Positions 37,715 through 43,792 of a DNA stretch of 43,792 nt are shown here, piece after piece (the stretch's first letter is position 1; each line of letters opens with the position of its first letter). Source of the DNA: a virus; IMG/VR virus record IMGVR_UViG_3300042938_000662, positions 1 through 43,792 of that record, one strand, 5' to 3'. The notes under the pieces are model-generated. The model saw only the letters and a list, made by a program, of their open reading frames with translations, was not told the DNA's origin and searched no databases. The position numbers and the translations under genes were made by a program.

Positions 37715-38172
37715 TTTTCTTGGTCAGCTAATGTTGTGAAAAAGGTTTTAACTTTGGTATCATTATCCCAAGCTACAGTATAATCATTATCTTTATCAGA
37801 TAATACCAATGCCTCATCATATGTAACAACACGGTGACTGATAATCTGTTCCCCGATATACTCTTGGCTGAATTCCTTTGCCTTTTCCATTGTTACTGTA
37901 TCTAACGCCCATAATGTTTTGTCGTTGCCATAGTCGTCAGTGCCTACAGGTACCTCAATCATATAACGTTTACGGAAGGTATCAATAGATTCTACAAGAA
38001 CCCATTGTGTTTCTTTCTTAGTTAACATAAAACTTCCATCTCCATTATCTTTCCAAGTTAATGAATCACCTTCGACCCAACCCGTTTGTTCCAACATATC
38101 CGGTGGAAACTCCAAAATAAAGTCGCCGGTATCAGGATCTTCCTGTAATTCAACTGTCCAGCTAGTTTTCAT
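37711..38172 (-). CDS. AbrB/SpoVT-like N-domain protein, 153 aa
   Basis: Residues 3-52 (WTVELQEDPDTGDFILEFPP, then VEGDSLTWKDNGDGSFMLTK) have the swapped-hairpin pattern of AbrB-like DNA-binding domains (functionally 'P..ml...gw..GD.l.w'). The C-terminal 95 residues form a second unrecognised domain with acidic end. Such fusions are common in T4-like phages; they may be regulators. Coupled to the nuclease gene upstream (ATGA). Confidence 0.63.
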   Translation of the reverse strand: MKTSWTVELQEDPDTGDFILEFPPDMLEQTGWVEGDSLTWKDNGDGSFMLTKKETQWVLVESIDTFRKRYMIEVPVGTDDYGNDKTLWALDTVTMEKAKEFSQEYIGEQIISHRVVTYDEALVLSDKDNDYTVAWDNDTKVKTFFTTLADQEK

Positions 38173-39167
38173 ACTAAACTCCCTTGATAAGGACTATTCA
38201 ACCATTTTGCATATGTTTCAGCTTGCTCACTAATCTTAGTCAGCTCATACTTACCGCAGAACTTCATAAAGTGAATGCCAACCTGAGGGATAGTCGTAGT
38301 ACGAACACCCTCTTTAATACGTGCATCAACCAAGTCTTTGATTTCTTGGGGTTGTGCAGTCAGGTCAATAAGTACACGATTACGTTCATAGTCATCTTTT
38401 ACCCTATGCTCAACTTCATTGTGGTCTACCCAGCGTTGCAACATCATGTTGTTCCAATGAAAGCCTTGCTTATTTCTATCAGCATAAGCCTCAGTTAGTC
38501 CAACTTTGTTCTTACTACCTTTCTCACGTACCCCGGGATAAGCAGAAAATACATTGTCAGAACTATCACCACGCATACACTTCATAAAAAGATGCCATTG
38601 CGGGTCACCTAACAGTTTGGGTTCTTTAGTTTTCTTATCTTTAACAATCTTACCCTTGTCATCAAAATAACCGTCAAGTGTAATCAGTTGATTAGACACC
38701 CCATTATATTGCTTGACATTTTCATTGATAAGTTGAACATAGTCGGTATCGCTTGAAATGATAAAATGCTCATCGGTCGGATGTAAGTGAATAAAACGGG
38801 CAATCATGTCGTCAGCTTCAGCCCGTTCATGTCTGAGTACTGATACGTTTGTTTTTTCTTTTAGAAATGTAGTGAACTTTTCATAAGTATCCCAAAACAT
38901 TTCATTTTCTTCACGTTCTGTTTCAGTTTGTGATAGCGCATCAACCACACGATTTTTCTTGTAGGGCTCATAATGATCCTTACGCCAGCTACGACCTTCT
39001 AAGCAGAATACAACGTGATCGATTCCAAACTTGCGAACGATTTGATTAGTACTTGCTAGTGTTAAGTGAAGTGCCATGCCGATCTTTTCCCATGTATCAC
39101 TATTACGTGATGCAATGTGACGGGCACGGAAGAATGTGTTAGCAGTATCAATGAGTGCGTATTTCAT
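38169..39167 (-). CDS. FEN-family 5'-3' exonuclease / RNase H (T4 Rnh-like), 332 aa
   Basis: Structure-specific nuclease that removes RNA primers and 5' flaps. Catalytic metal-binding acids match FEN motifs: D7 in ALIDTAN, E117/D119/D120 in RAEADDMI, D140/D142 in SSDTDY and D201/D204 in MRGDSSDN. The basic arch (SWRKDHYEPYKKNR, 60-73) and helix-3-turn-helix-like region also fit. Length is near T4 RNase H (305 aa). Works with the phage DNA ligase in lagging-strand completion. It has a strong promoter (39197-39225) and heads the operon 39167-33405. Confidence 0.9.
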   Translation of the reverse strand: MKYALIDTANTFFRARHIASRNSDTWEKIGMALHLTLASTNQIVRKFGIDHVVFCLEGRSWRKDHYEPYKKNRVVDALSQTETEREENEMFWDTYEKFTTFLKEKTNVSVLRHERAEADDMIARFIHLHPTDEHFIISSDTDYVQLINENVKQYNGVSNQLITLDGYFDDKGKIVKDKKTKEPKLLGDPQWHLFMKCMRGDSSDNVFSAYPGVREKGSKNKVGLTEAYADRNKQGFHWNNMMLQRWVDHNEVEHRVKDDYERNRVLIDLTAQPQEIKDLVDARIKEGVRTTTIPQVGIHFMKFCGKYELTKISEQAETYAKWLNSPYQGSLV

Positions 39168-39196
39168 ATGTATAAAGGTAATGTTAATATGTATAT

Positions 39197-39225
39197 ATTA
39201 TACACTATGTTTGATTTATTGTCAA
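39197..39225 (-). promoter_or_regulatory. sigma70-consensus promoter for the nuclease/radical SAM operon
   Basis: TTGACA (39220-39225), 17-nt spacer starting ATAAATC, TATAAT (39197-39202). Same -35/spacer start as the cassettes but without their leader. The stop codon of the preceding gene lies inside TTGACA. Confidence 0.88.
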
Positions 39226-39632
39226 CTAACTTCTGTACGACCGTCACCTAAGTTTTTAGTACGGACCATACGTAAGTCACGGTTTGTAGGATCAGCTTGT
39301 TGTTGCTCATAGACCTCGAGCGCAATATTTCTGCAAATTGTTTGAAACCAACGATCCACCAACACATTGTCTGTGTCACTATCTTTTTGTTTGTAACCTG
39401 CACGAATCAGATTTAAAATGAACTTTTCATTCCAATCAAGTTCAAACGCACCATTGTTAACATCATTGGGATCAAGCTCCATACTCAGTATGTTGATGTA
39501 CGGCTCACCTGCTGCCGTTGCTTTTTCTTTAGCAGTAAGTTCGGGTGCAACTTTCTTTTCCTTAACCTTTTTAGGTTCAGGTTCAGATTTAACTTCTGGC
39601 TTCTTAAATAAGTTTTTTATTTTTTCAAACAT
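39222..39632 (-). CDS. conserved phage hypothetical protein, 136 aa
   Basis: Highly basic Lys/Glu/Pro-rich start (MFEKIKNLFKKPEVKSEPEP), then a conserved helical part (EKATAAGEPYINILSMELDP; WNEKFILNLIRAGYKQKD; WFQTICRNIALEVYEQ) seen in many large phages. Function unknown. Overlaps uvdE by 16 nt. Confidence 0.68.
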   Translation of the reverse strand: MFEKIKNLFKKPEVKSEPEPKKVKEKKVAPELTAKEKATAAGEPYINILSMELDPNDVNNGAFELDWNEKFILNLIRAGYKQKDSDTDNVLVDRWFQTICRNIALEVYEQQQADPTNRDLRMVRTKNLGDGRTEVS

Positions 39633-40648
39633 TTGTATCTTTCGTGTAGTTTAAAGCTGGCAAGATTTTTTGCCTTCGATTCGCACATCATATCAAAGTT
39701 ATCGATAAATGTCAATGCCCAATCGTTCACTGCTTCGTTCCAATAGTAATCACTATGTGCCCGAAGCTTCTGTTTACTGTATCCCGCTTCAATCAACGCA
39801 CCATGAGAGGGTAACTGTGATCCGGAATGTCCGACAAGTACATCTTCACGGCTGACGGAGTAATGTAAAGTAGGCCGAACACCACGCCAACTATCAATGA
39901 CCATTTTAACACGGTCGTCAGAAGGTTCGATGTATTCTCCTTCACGTATCCAATTATGGTGTATGTCCATGACCGTAGGTACGAGGTCAGATAATGATAA
40001 GCAGTCAGTAAGTCCATGTGTGTATTCCTCATTTTCTAGTGTTAGTGTGTTTCTTGCTTCGGGGCTGAGTCTTCCGTAAACATCTCTGATTCCTTGTGGG
40101 CCTCTACGCCCAGATATGTGTATATTAATCTTAAAATCCTGGAAATTTCTACCGAACCCCATCCATCTGGCCATATCTGCATGATATTCAAACTCCTCTA
40201 TACTCTTATTTACTACCTCATCACGGTCGCTTGCTAAAACTACAAATTGATCGGGATGAAATGAAAGACGTACATCATTTGCTCTAGCTGTCTCACCGAT
40301 GGGTGCAAACCATCGTTGTAAACTATTTTGTACATCAGTACTTTGCCAAAATTCTTTGTATCCATCCATAGTATAAAAACTAAGCATATCACTAGTAAGA
40401 CGAACCATACGCAATTCGGGTTCTAATGTAGCAACACGCTTAACCAATGCGTGAGTATTCATAATATTGCGTTTAGCAACATCCATAATCTTTTCTTCCA
40501 CTACACTACGGTTATTACGTTTTGCCCATGCTTGAGTAGTGCCACCCGTGTTAAGACCTTCGGCTGAAACAATCTCACCTTTGTGATTGATTTCTGCCCA
40601 TTTACAAGCAAAACCAATGCGTTTAATGTTAGTGTCAAAAGAGTGCAT
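39617..40648 (-). CDS. UV damage endonuclease UvdE/UvsE-like, 343 aa
   Basis: TIM-barrel endonuclease that nicks 5' of UV photoproducts. Characteristic elements: N-terminal KRIGFACKW, METAL-ligand-containing RLSFHPDQFVVL, FKINIHISGRRG, RNTLTLENEEYTHGL, VPTVMDIHHNWI and RAHSDYYWN near the C-terminus. These give the three-metal site of UvdE. Full length by family standard. It would give the phage independent repair of UV damage, sensible for a phage of sunlit water. Own promoter at 40679-40707. Confidence 0.88.
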   Translation of the reverse strand: MHSFDTNIKRIGFACKWAEINHKGEIVSAEGLNTGGTTQAWAKRNNRSVVEEKIMDVAKRNIMNTHALVKRVATLEPELRMVRLTSDMLSFYTMDGYKEFWQSTDVQNSLQRWFAPIGETARANDVRLSFHPDQFVVLASDRDEVVNKSIEEFEYHADMARWMGFGRNFQDFKINIHISGRRGPQGIRDVYGRLSPEARNTLTLENEEYTHGLTDCLSLSDLVPTVMDIHHNWIREGEYIEPSDDRVKMVIDSWRGVRPTLHYSVSREDVLVGHSGSQLPSHGALIEAGYSKQKLRAHSDYYWNEAVNDWALTFIDNFDMMCESKAKNLASFKLHERYKCLKK

Positions 40649-40678
40649 AGAAGTCCAAAGTGATAAATAATAAGATAT

Positions 40679-40707
40679 AGTGTAACATATTTACGCAATA
40701 AAGTCAA
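40679..40707 (-). promoter_or_regulatory. sigma70-type promoter for uvdE
   Basis: TTGACT (40702-40707), 17-nt spacer, TACACT (40679-40684) on the minus strand, followed by a GGA ribosome site. It lies in the 77-nt divergent space before the plus-strand gene at 40726; a GATAAATA box (40662-40669) faces the plus strand. Confidence 0.6.
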
Positions 40708-40725
40708 CTATTTACGGATATCATT

Positions 40726-41142
40726 ATGAAAATTACTGAAGTTATTACCGAAGCCGCAAACCCAGCACAACAAGCCGCTATTGCTATTGCTAAAAAGAAA
40801 GAGCAAGGAATAGATGAGGATTGGAACAAGGTCAACAGGAAAGACAAAACGTCCGGTATGAGCCGTAAGGCGGTAAAAGCATATCGTAGAGAAAATCCAG
40901 GTAGCAAATTGCAAACAGCAGTTACTACCAAACCTAGTAAATTAAAGCCTGGATCAAAAGCTGCCAAACGCCGCAAGAGTTTCTGTGCTCGTATGAGTGG
41001 CAACAAAGGTCCTATGAAAAAGCCTAATGGTAAACCTACTCCCAAAGCATTAGCACTACGCAGATGGAATTGCGAGAGTGTAGAGCAAATGGAAGAATTA
41101 GTAATGCTAGCTGAACAATATATTAGAAACCTTAAGAAATAA
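40726..41142 (+). CDS. basic DUF6321-like protein with capsid-targeting-like N-terminus, 138 aa
   Basis: Residues 43-115 (KTSGMSRKAVKAYRRENPGS; GSKAAKRRKSFCARMSGNKG; PTPKALALRRWNC) match a domain I recall as DUF6321 from cyanophages and other aquatic phages. The protein is strongly basic, as expected for DNA-associated packaged proteins. The N-terminus MKITEVITEAANPAQQ is close to T4 internal-protein targeting signals, with ITE|A as possible prohead-protease site. Followed by the M48-type gene after 1 nt. Family name is from memory. Confidence 0.68.
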   Translation: MKITEVITEAANPAQQAAIAIAKKKEQGIDEDWNKVNRKDKTSGMSRKAVKAYRRENPGSKLQTAVTTKPSKLKPGSKAAKRRKSFCARMSGNKGPMKKPNGKPTPKALALRRWNCESVEQMEELVMLAEQYIRNLKK

Positions 41143-41143
41143 C

Positions 41144-41821
41144 GTGCGAGCAAACGAATTCATTAGTGAAGCTATTAACCGTAGAGACCTGCTTAAAGGT
41201 GTAGCAGGCGCTGCCGCATTAGGTGCTACCGGTTTAGCTAAAGCAGGTGAATATCAAGATTTAGAAACTATAAAAAAAGAACCTGACGTTTGGATGCCTA
41301 GATTTGAACAACTGCAACAACGCAGTAATGGTATGCTGGGTAAGTTAATGCGAGCTGCCGGACCAGAATGGGCACAAAGACTGAAGGGTGCAAAAGTTAT
41401 TGTTATGTCAAATGACCAATGGGTTCAAGGAAATGCTGGCAATCGTACTGTCAGTCTTGACCTAACTGTGTTTTGGGATGCTCCTGACTCCACACTAGCA
41501 TTTGCTATAGCACACGAACTGGGACACATTGCCCTAGCACACAATGACCAGCCAGATCCTAAGAAAGCACGTCAGGAAGAAATGGATGCTGACGACTTTG
41601 CTATTAAGTTATGCAGGGCTTTGGGTTACAACAAAGTTGAGATGTTCAAGTTCTTGCATCAAAAACAATCTGATTACGACTTTTATAATAGTATAACTAA
41701 ACTACCTAATAGCAGTCATCCTAGTTATGACCAACGTATCAATCGTGCAGATCAAAAAGGATTTCAGTTATCAAAAGGTGGTGTTAAACAAATGAATACG
41801 CTAATGACACACTTAGCTTAA
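41144..41821 (+). CDS. M48-like zinc metallopeptidase with targeting-like N-terminus, 225 aa
   Basis: Zinc site H124-E125-L126-G127-H128 (HELGHIALAH) and third-ligand motif E146-M-D-A-D150 place it in the M48-type gluzincins. Residues 1-10 (MRANEFISEA) mimic prohead-targeting peptides with ISE|A; alternatively residues 13-34 (RRDLLKGVAGAAALGATGLA) look like a Tat signal (RRxLLK plus hydrophobic stretch). Start is GTG 41144, 1 nt after the preceding stop. So the protein is either packaged in the virion and injected, or exported by Tat. Substrate unknown. A terminator follows at 41839-41866. Confidence 0.72.
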   Translation: MRANEFISEAINRRDLLKGVAGAAALGATGLAKAGEYQDLETIKKEPDVWMPRFEQLQQRSNGMLGKLMRAAGPEWAQRLKGAKVIVMSNDQWVQGNAGNRTVSLDLTVFWDAPDSTLAFAIAHELGHIALAHNDQPDPKKARQEEMDADDFAIKLCRALGYNKVEMFKFLHQKQSDYDFYNSITKLPNSSHPSYDQRINRADQKGFQLSKGGVKQMNTLMTHLA

Positions 41822-42804
41822 GCTGTCTCAAACATTGCAGGATCCAACTCAAGGGATCCTTTTTTTACCTTCTTCTCGGCTTTAACTGTCTTAGTTATTG
41901 TACAGTTCATTGCAGTAATCATTGGGCTATATAACAGTATCTCTCTTGCCACTGTAGCAGTCTGACTAGTTATCTTACCATCACTATCCTTGTTCTGCTT
42001 ACGTCTTCCTGCAGTATAAGTTACATCATAATAACTGATAGATAGTTGACCTTGATTGTCGGTATAAAAAGTATCACCTGCATCACGGTTACAATACATA
42101 ACAAGATTGCCAGCTAAGTCAGATTGTTTACAAAAGTCCATTAGTTGTATATGTTGATTGTCATCGAACACCTGACTATAACTAGTGAAACTATCTCTAT
42201 AAGGTGGGTCAAAGAAGAACAATGCTTTGCCTTCAATATGCTTAGTACAAGCACTCCAGTCACCACAAAAGATATCAACCTTTTGTAAGAAGTTGTGCCA
42301 TTCAATCACGTTTTGCTTGTCATAGCATGATGTAGTTTGAGTTAATAAACCACAAGGTGTAGCATATCTACCTTTACTAGCTTGAGTAGTTTGCCAAATA
42401 CCATTAAAGCCAGTCTTCATTAAGAAATACAATGTAGCCGACTCAGTAGTTTTATTCCACTGAGAGTAGTTAGTTGTATATTCTGTACGTAGATTGTAAT
42501 AGAATGTTTTACGATCCACTTTACTTAGTGGCAAGTATTGAGATTCTAATGTATCCATTCTTGCGATAAAGTTAAGGTGATCTGTTTTGATAGCAGTATA
42601 GATGCCTACAATCTCAGGGTTAATATCGTTCATAATGAACTTCTTAACTGTGGGATTATTTTCGTAGATATGAATCATCATAGCACCACCACCGAAGAAG
42701 GGTTCTACAAAAGTGTCATAACCTGAGTATGGGATGCCGGGGTCAAGCTGGTACTTAGGTATCATCTTATTCTTGCCACCGGCCCAGATGTATAAAGGTT
42801 TCAT
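41818..42804 (-). CDS. DNA adenine methyltransferase (Dam/D12 class), 328 aa
   Basis: N6-adenine methyltransferase. The alpha-class order is seen: AGGKNKM at 8-14 (D12 motif with K11), FVEPFFGGGAMM (32-43, SAM motif I), catalytic DPPY at 199-202 (FFDPPYRDSFTSY) and a late GNLVMYCNRD segment. Length is slightly above T4 Dam (259 aa), with an extra C-terminus. The target is likely GATC or a similar palindrome but cannot be read. It starts 1 nt after the stop of a nuclease-like gene, suggesting a functional pair. Confidence 0.88.
   Translation of the reverse strand: MKPLYIWAGGKNKMIPKYQLDPGIPYSGYDTFVEPFFGGGAMMIHIYENNPTVKKFIMNDINPEIVGIYTAIKTDHLNFIARMDTLESQYLPLSKVDRKTFYYNLRTEYTTNYSQWNKTTESATLYFLMKTGFNGIWQTTQASKGRYATPCGLLTQTTSCYDKQNVIEWHNFLQKVDIFCGDWSACTKHIEGKALFFFDPPYRDSFTSYSQVFDDNQHIQLMDFCKQSDLAGNLVMYCNRDAGDTFYTDNQGQLSISYYDVTYTAGRRKQNKDSDGKITSQTATVAREILLYSPMITAMNCTITKTVKAEKKVKKGSLELDPAMFETA
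41839..41866 (+). terminator. rho-independent terminator for the 40726-41821 unit
   Basis: Plus-strand stem AGGATCC / GGATCCT (41839-41845 and 41854-41860), 8-nt loop, followed by a run of seven T (41860-41866). It lies inside the 3' coding end of the convergent dam gene, so the dam codons double as terminator. Confidence 0.8.
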
Positions 42805-42805
42805 A

Positions 42806-43774
42806 TTATATACTTATGTTTACATAGCCATCAGAAATTGCTTGAGAATCATGACCACGCTCACTCTTCCAGTCAAACTTCAATTTAGAAAATAATGATA
42901 AGTCATCAGTATCTGCAATGTTTACCATCTTCATTTTATCTTGGTCAATGATAACTAAACTATCCCAGTTATCAACTTCTTTGTACCATGCCAATACTGA
43001 TTTTCCTATTGTTCTATAAAAATCATCTGCTGATCTTTTAGTTAATAATTCACTAACCAATGTAGTAACATCACGGCCCGGATATAGTTGCGTAAAATAT
43101 GTTAACAATATTTCTTTTTTGTTAGTGTTAGTGTCAAACCATGATAACCATTTACTAAAACACTGACCTTTTGTTCTTTTAGTTTCTTTTGTTGGACCTG
43201 CCCTATGGCCCTCAAAAACTGTTAAATTTAGTTGGTCTTGTACACGTACTGCGTTGGCCAATGGCTTAAGACTTGCCCCGTTGTTTTTTAACTCCCGAAT
43301 ACCACCGGCTACTTTGCCGTCACCTTTACCCCCAGTACGCTCAAAGGTCCAACCTTGAATAACTAATGCAAGGTATAGTTCACCGACACCTAAACCTTTG
43401 CCTTTAAATCCAACTAAAGCCGGCAATAGACGTTGCCAAGTTTTGTTGTTTTTCAATGCTTCTGGATATAAATCTTCAAACTTGAGAATAAACGTAGTAT
43501 TAAACTTTTCACCACCTATCAAGTTATCTTCATTAAGAAGAATGTCAAGCATCTCATGACCATCTCCGCATTTACAGTGTTCAGTCCATGCAAATGCCAT
43601 AAAGTATTTACACCACGCCTTGAGTCCGATTTTTTTACTAGGCATCATCTTACGCTTAGTAAGAAGAAAGTTAACCTTTTTTTCAAAATCAGCAATATTC
43701 ATGTTGTTCATATTATTCATTGTAGTCTGCGTTGTCAATCTGATCTTGCCTAAATGCCCGGGCATCGGCTTCAT
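42806..43774 (-). CDS. putative PD-(D/E)XK nuclease-like protein, 322 aa
   Basis: Family uncertain. A plausible PD-(D/E)XK core is visible: helix with E132 in GLGVGELYLAL, D152 in GKGDGKVAGG and E161-L-K163 in IRELKNNGASLK, in the E...D...ExK order of this fold. C-terminal KFDWKSERGHDSQAI follows. The reading frame opens at ATG 43774 without a ribosome site; ATGs at 43720 (MNNMNNMNIADF) or 43699 are alternatives. Adjacent to dam, so a restriction-modification or host-DNA-degrading enzyme with self-protection is proposed. Confidence 0.55.
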   Translation of the reverse strand: MKPMPGHLGKIRLTTQTTMNNMNNMNIADFEKKVNFLLTKRKMMPSKKIGLKAWCKYFMAFAWTEHCKCGDGHEMLDILLNEDNLIGGEKFNTTFILKFEDLYPEALKNNKTWQRLLPALVGFKGKGLGVGELYLALVIQGWTFERTGGKGDGKVAGGIRELKNNGASLKPLANAVRVQDQLNLTVFEGHRAGPTKETKRTKGQCFSKWLSWFDTNTNKKEILLTYFTQLYPGRDVTTLVSELLTKRSADDFYRTIGKSVLAWYKEVDNWDSLVIIDQDKMKMVNIADTDDLSLFSKLKFDWKSERGHDSQAISDGYVNISI

Positions 43775-43792
43775 AGGTAAATGTCTCTAAAA

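Noticed and set aside
40704-41153. Minus-strand 149-aa frame opposite the DUF6321-like gene
   Set aside because: Hydrophobic, Cys/Leu/Phe-rich antisense product; the plus strand encodes a recognised basic domain.
43710-43738. TTGACA-N17-TAATAT upstream of the PD-(D/E)XK-like gene
   Set aside because: Matches a promoter on paper, but it overlaps the repeated ATGAATAAT start region and would leave no leader; kept only as a possibility for an ATG at 43699.
1-43792. CRISPR arrays, insertion sequences, tRNA and rRNA genes
   Set aside because: I looked for direct repeat/spacer structure, transposase frames and cloverleaf-like segments and saw none I could support; a tRNA scan was not possible by eye.

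Overview
The window is part of a large tailed-phage genome (Caudoviricetes), most likely T4-like. It is AT-rich and densely packed. About 80 genes are supported, nearly all on the minus strand, usually joined by ATGA or TAATG overlaps or gaps of a few bases. Phage-type functions include a FEN/RNase H nuclease, ATP-dependent DNA ligase, UV-damage endonuclease, Dam methylase, dCMP deaminase, a MazG-like protein, a SprT-like protease and radical SAM proteins. No terminase, capsid, tail or DNA polymerase gene lies here. A phage-encoded bS21 and an IbpA-like small heat-shock protein suggest a Gram-negative host, probably proteobacterial; this is inference.

Layout. 1-1057 (+): two secreted proteins, one an S11 D-Ala-D-Ala peptidase. 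1051-7199 (-): amidinotransferase preceded by a frame-broken DUF6614-like gene, GNAT-like protein, dCMP deaminase, alpha/beta hydrolase, MazG-like and cupin-like proteins. 7311-10831 (-): small DNA-binding-type protein, metallophosphoesterase, FG-GAP lipoprotein, SWIM-type zinc protein. 10866-11780 and 27774-28777: two clusters of short genes, each behind a near-consensus sigma70 promoter with a conserved leader. 11784-18600: a proteostasis block with 2OG oxygenase, ClpP, SprT-like protease, ClpS, Hsp20, bS21 and ClpX, plus a two-gene plus-strand insert holding a catalytically degenerate phosphoesterase. 18637-20332: a secreted FlgT-like protein and a lipoprotein behind an operator-like dyad. 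20329-27741: coiled-coil membrane protein, very acidic zinc-ribbon protein, DNA ligase, gamma-glutamylcyclotransferase-like protein and small conserved phage genes. 28774-33371: methyltransferase and small genes. 33405-39167: an operon from a FEN nuclease through an AbrB-like protein to two radical SAM proteins flanking an SGNH hydrolase. 39222-43774: UvdE, two plus-strand genes with capsid-targeting-like N-termini, and a Dam methylase next to a PD-(D/E)XK-like protein.

Main points for follow-up: (i) ClpX, ClpP, ClpS, Hsp20 and bS21 together in one phage, with the hsp20 leader showing ROSE-like RNA-thermometer architecture; (ii) a repeated promoter-leader cassette driving probable early genes; (iii) N-termini resembling the T4 prohead-protease targeting signal, one on a zinc metallopeptidase; (iv) a Dam methylase/putative nuclease pair; (v) an amidinotransferase behind a DUF6614-like gene that needs a -1 shift for full length. 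Family names come from motif recognition by eye; no database search was run.
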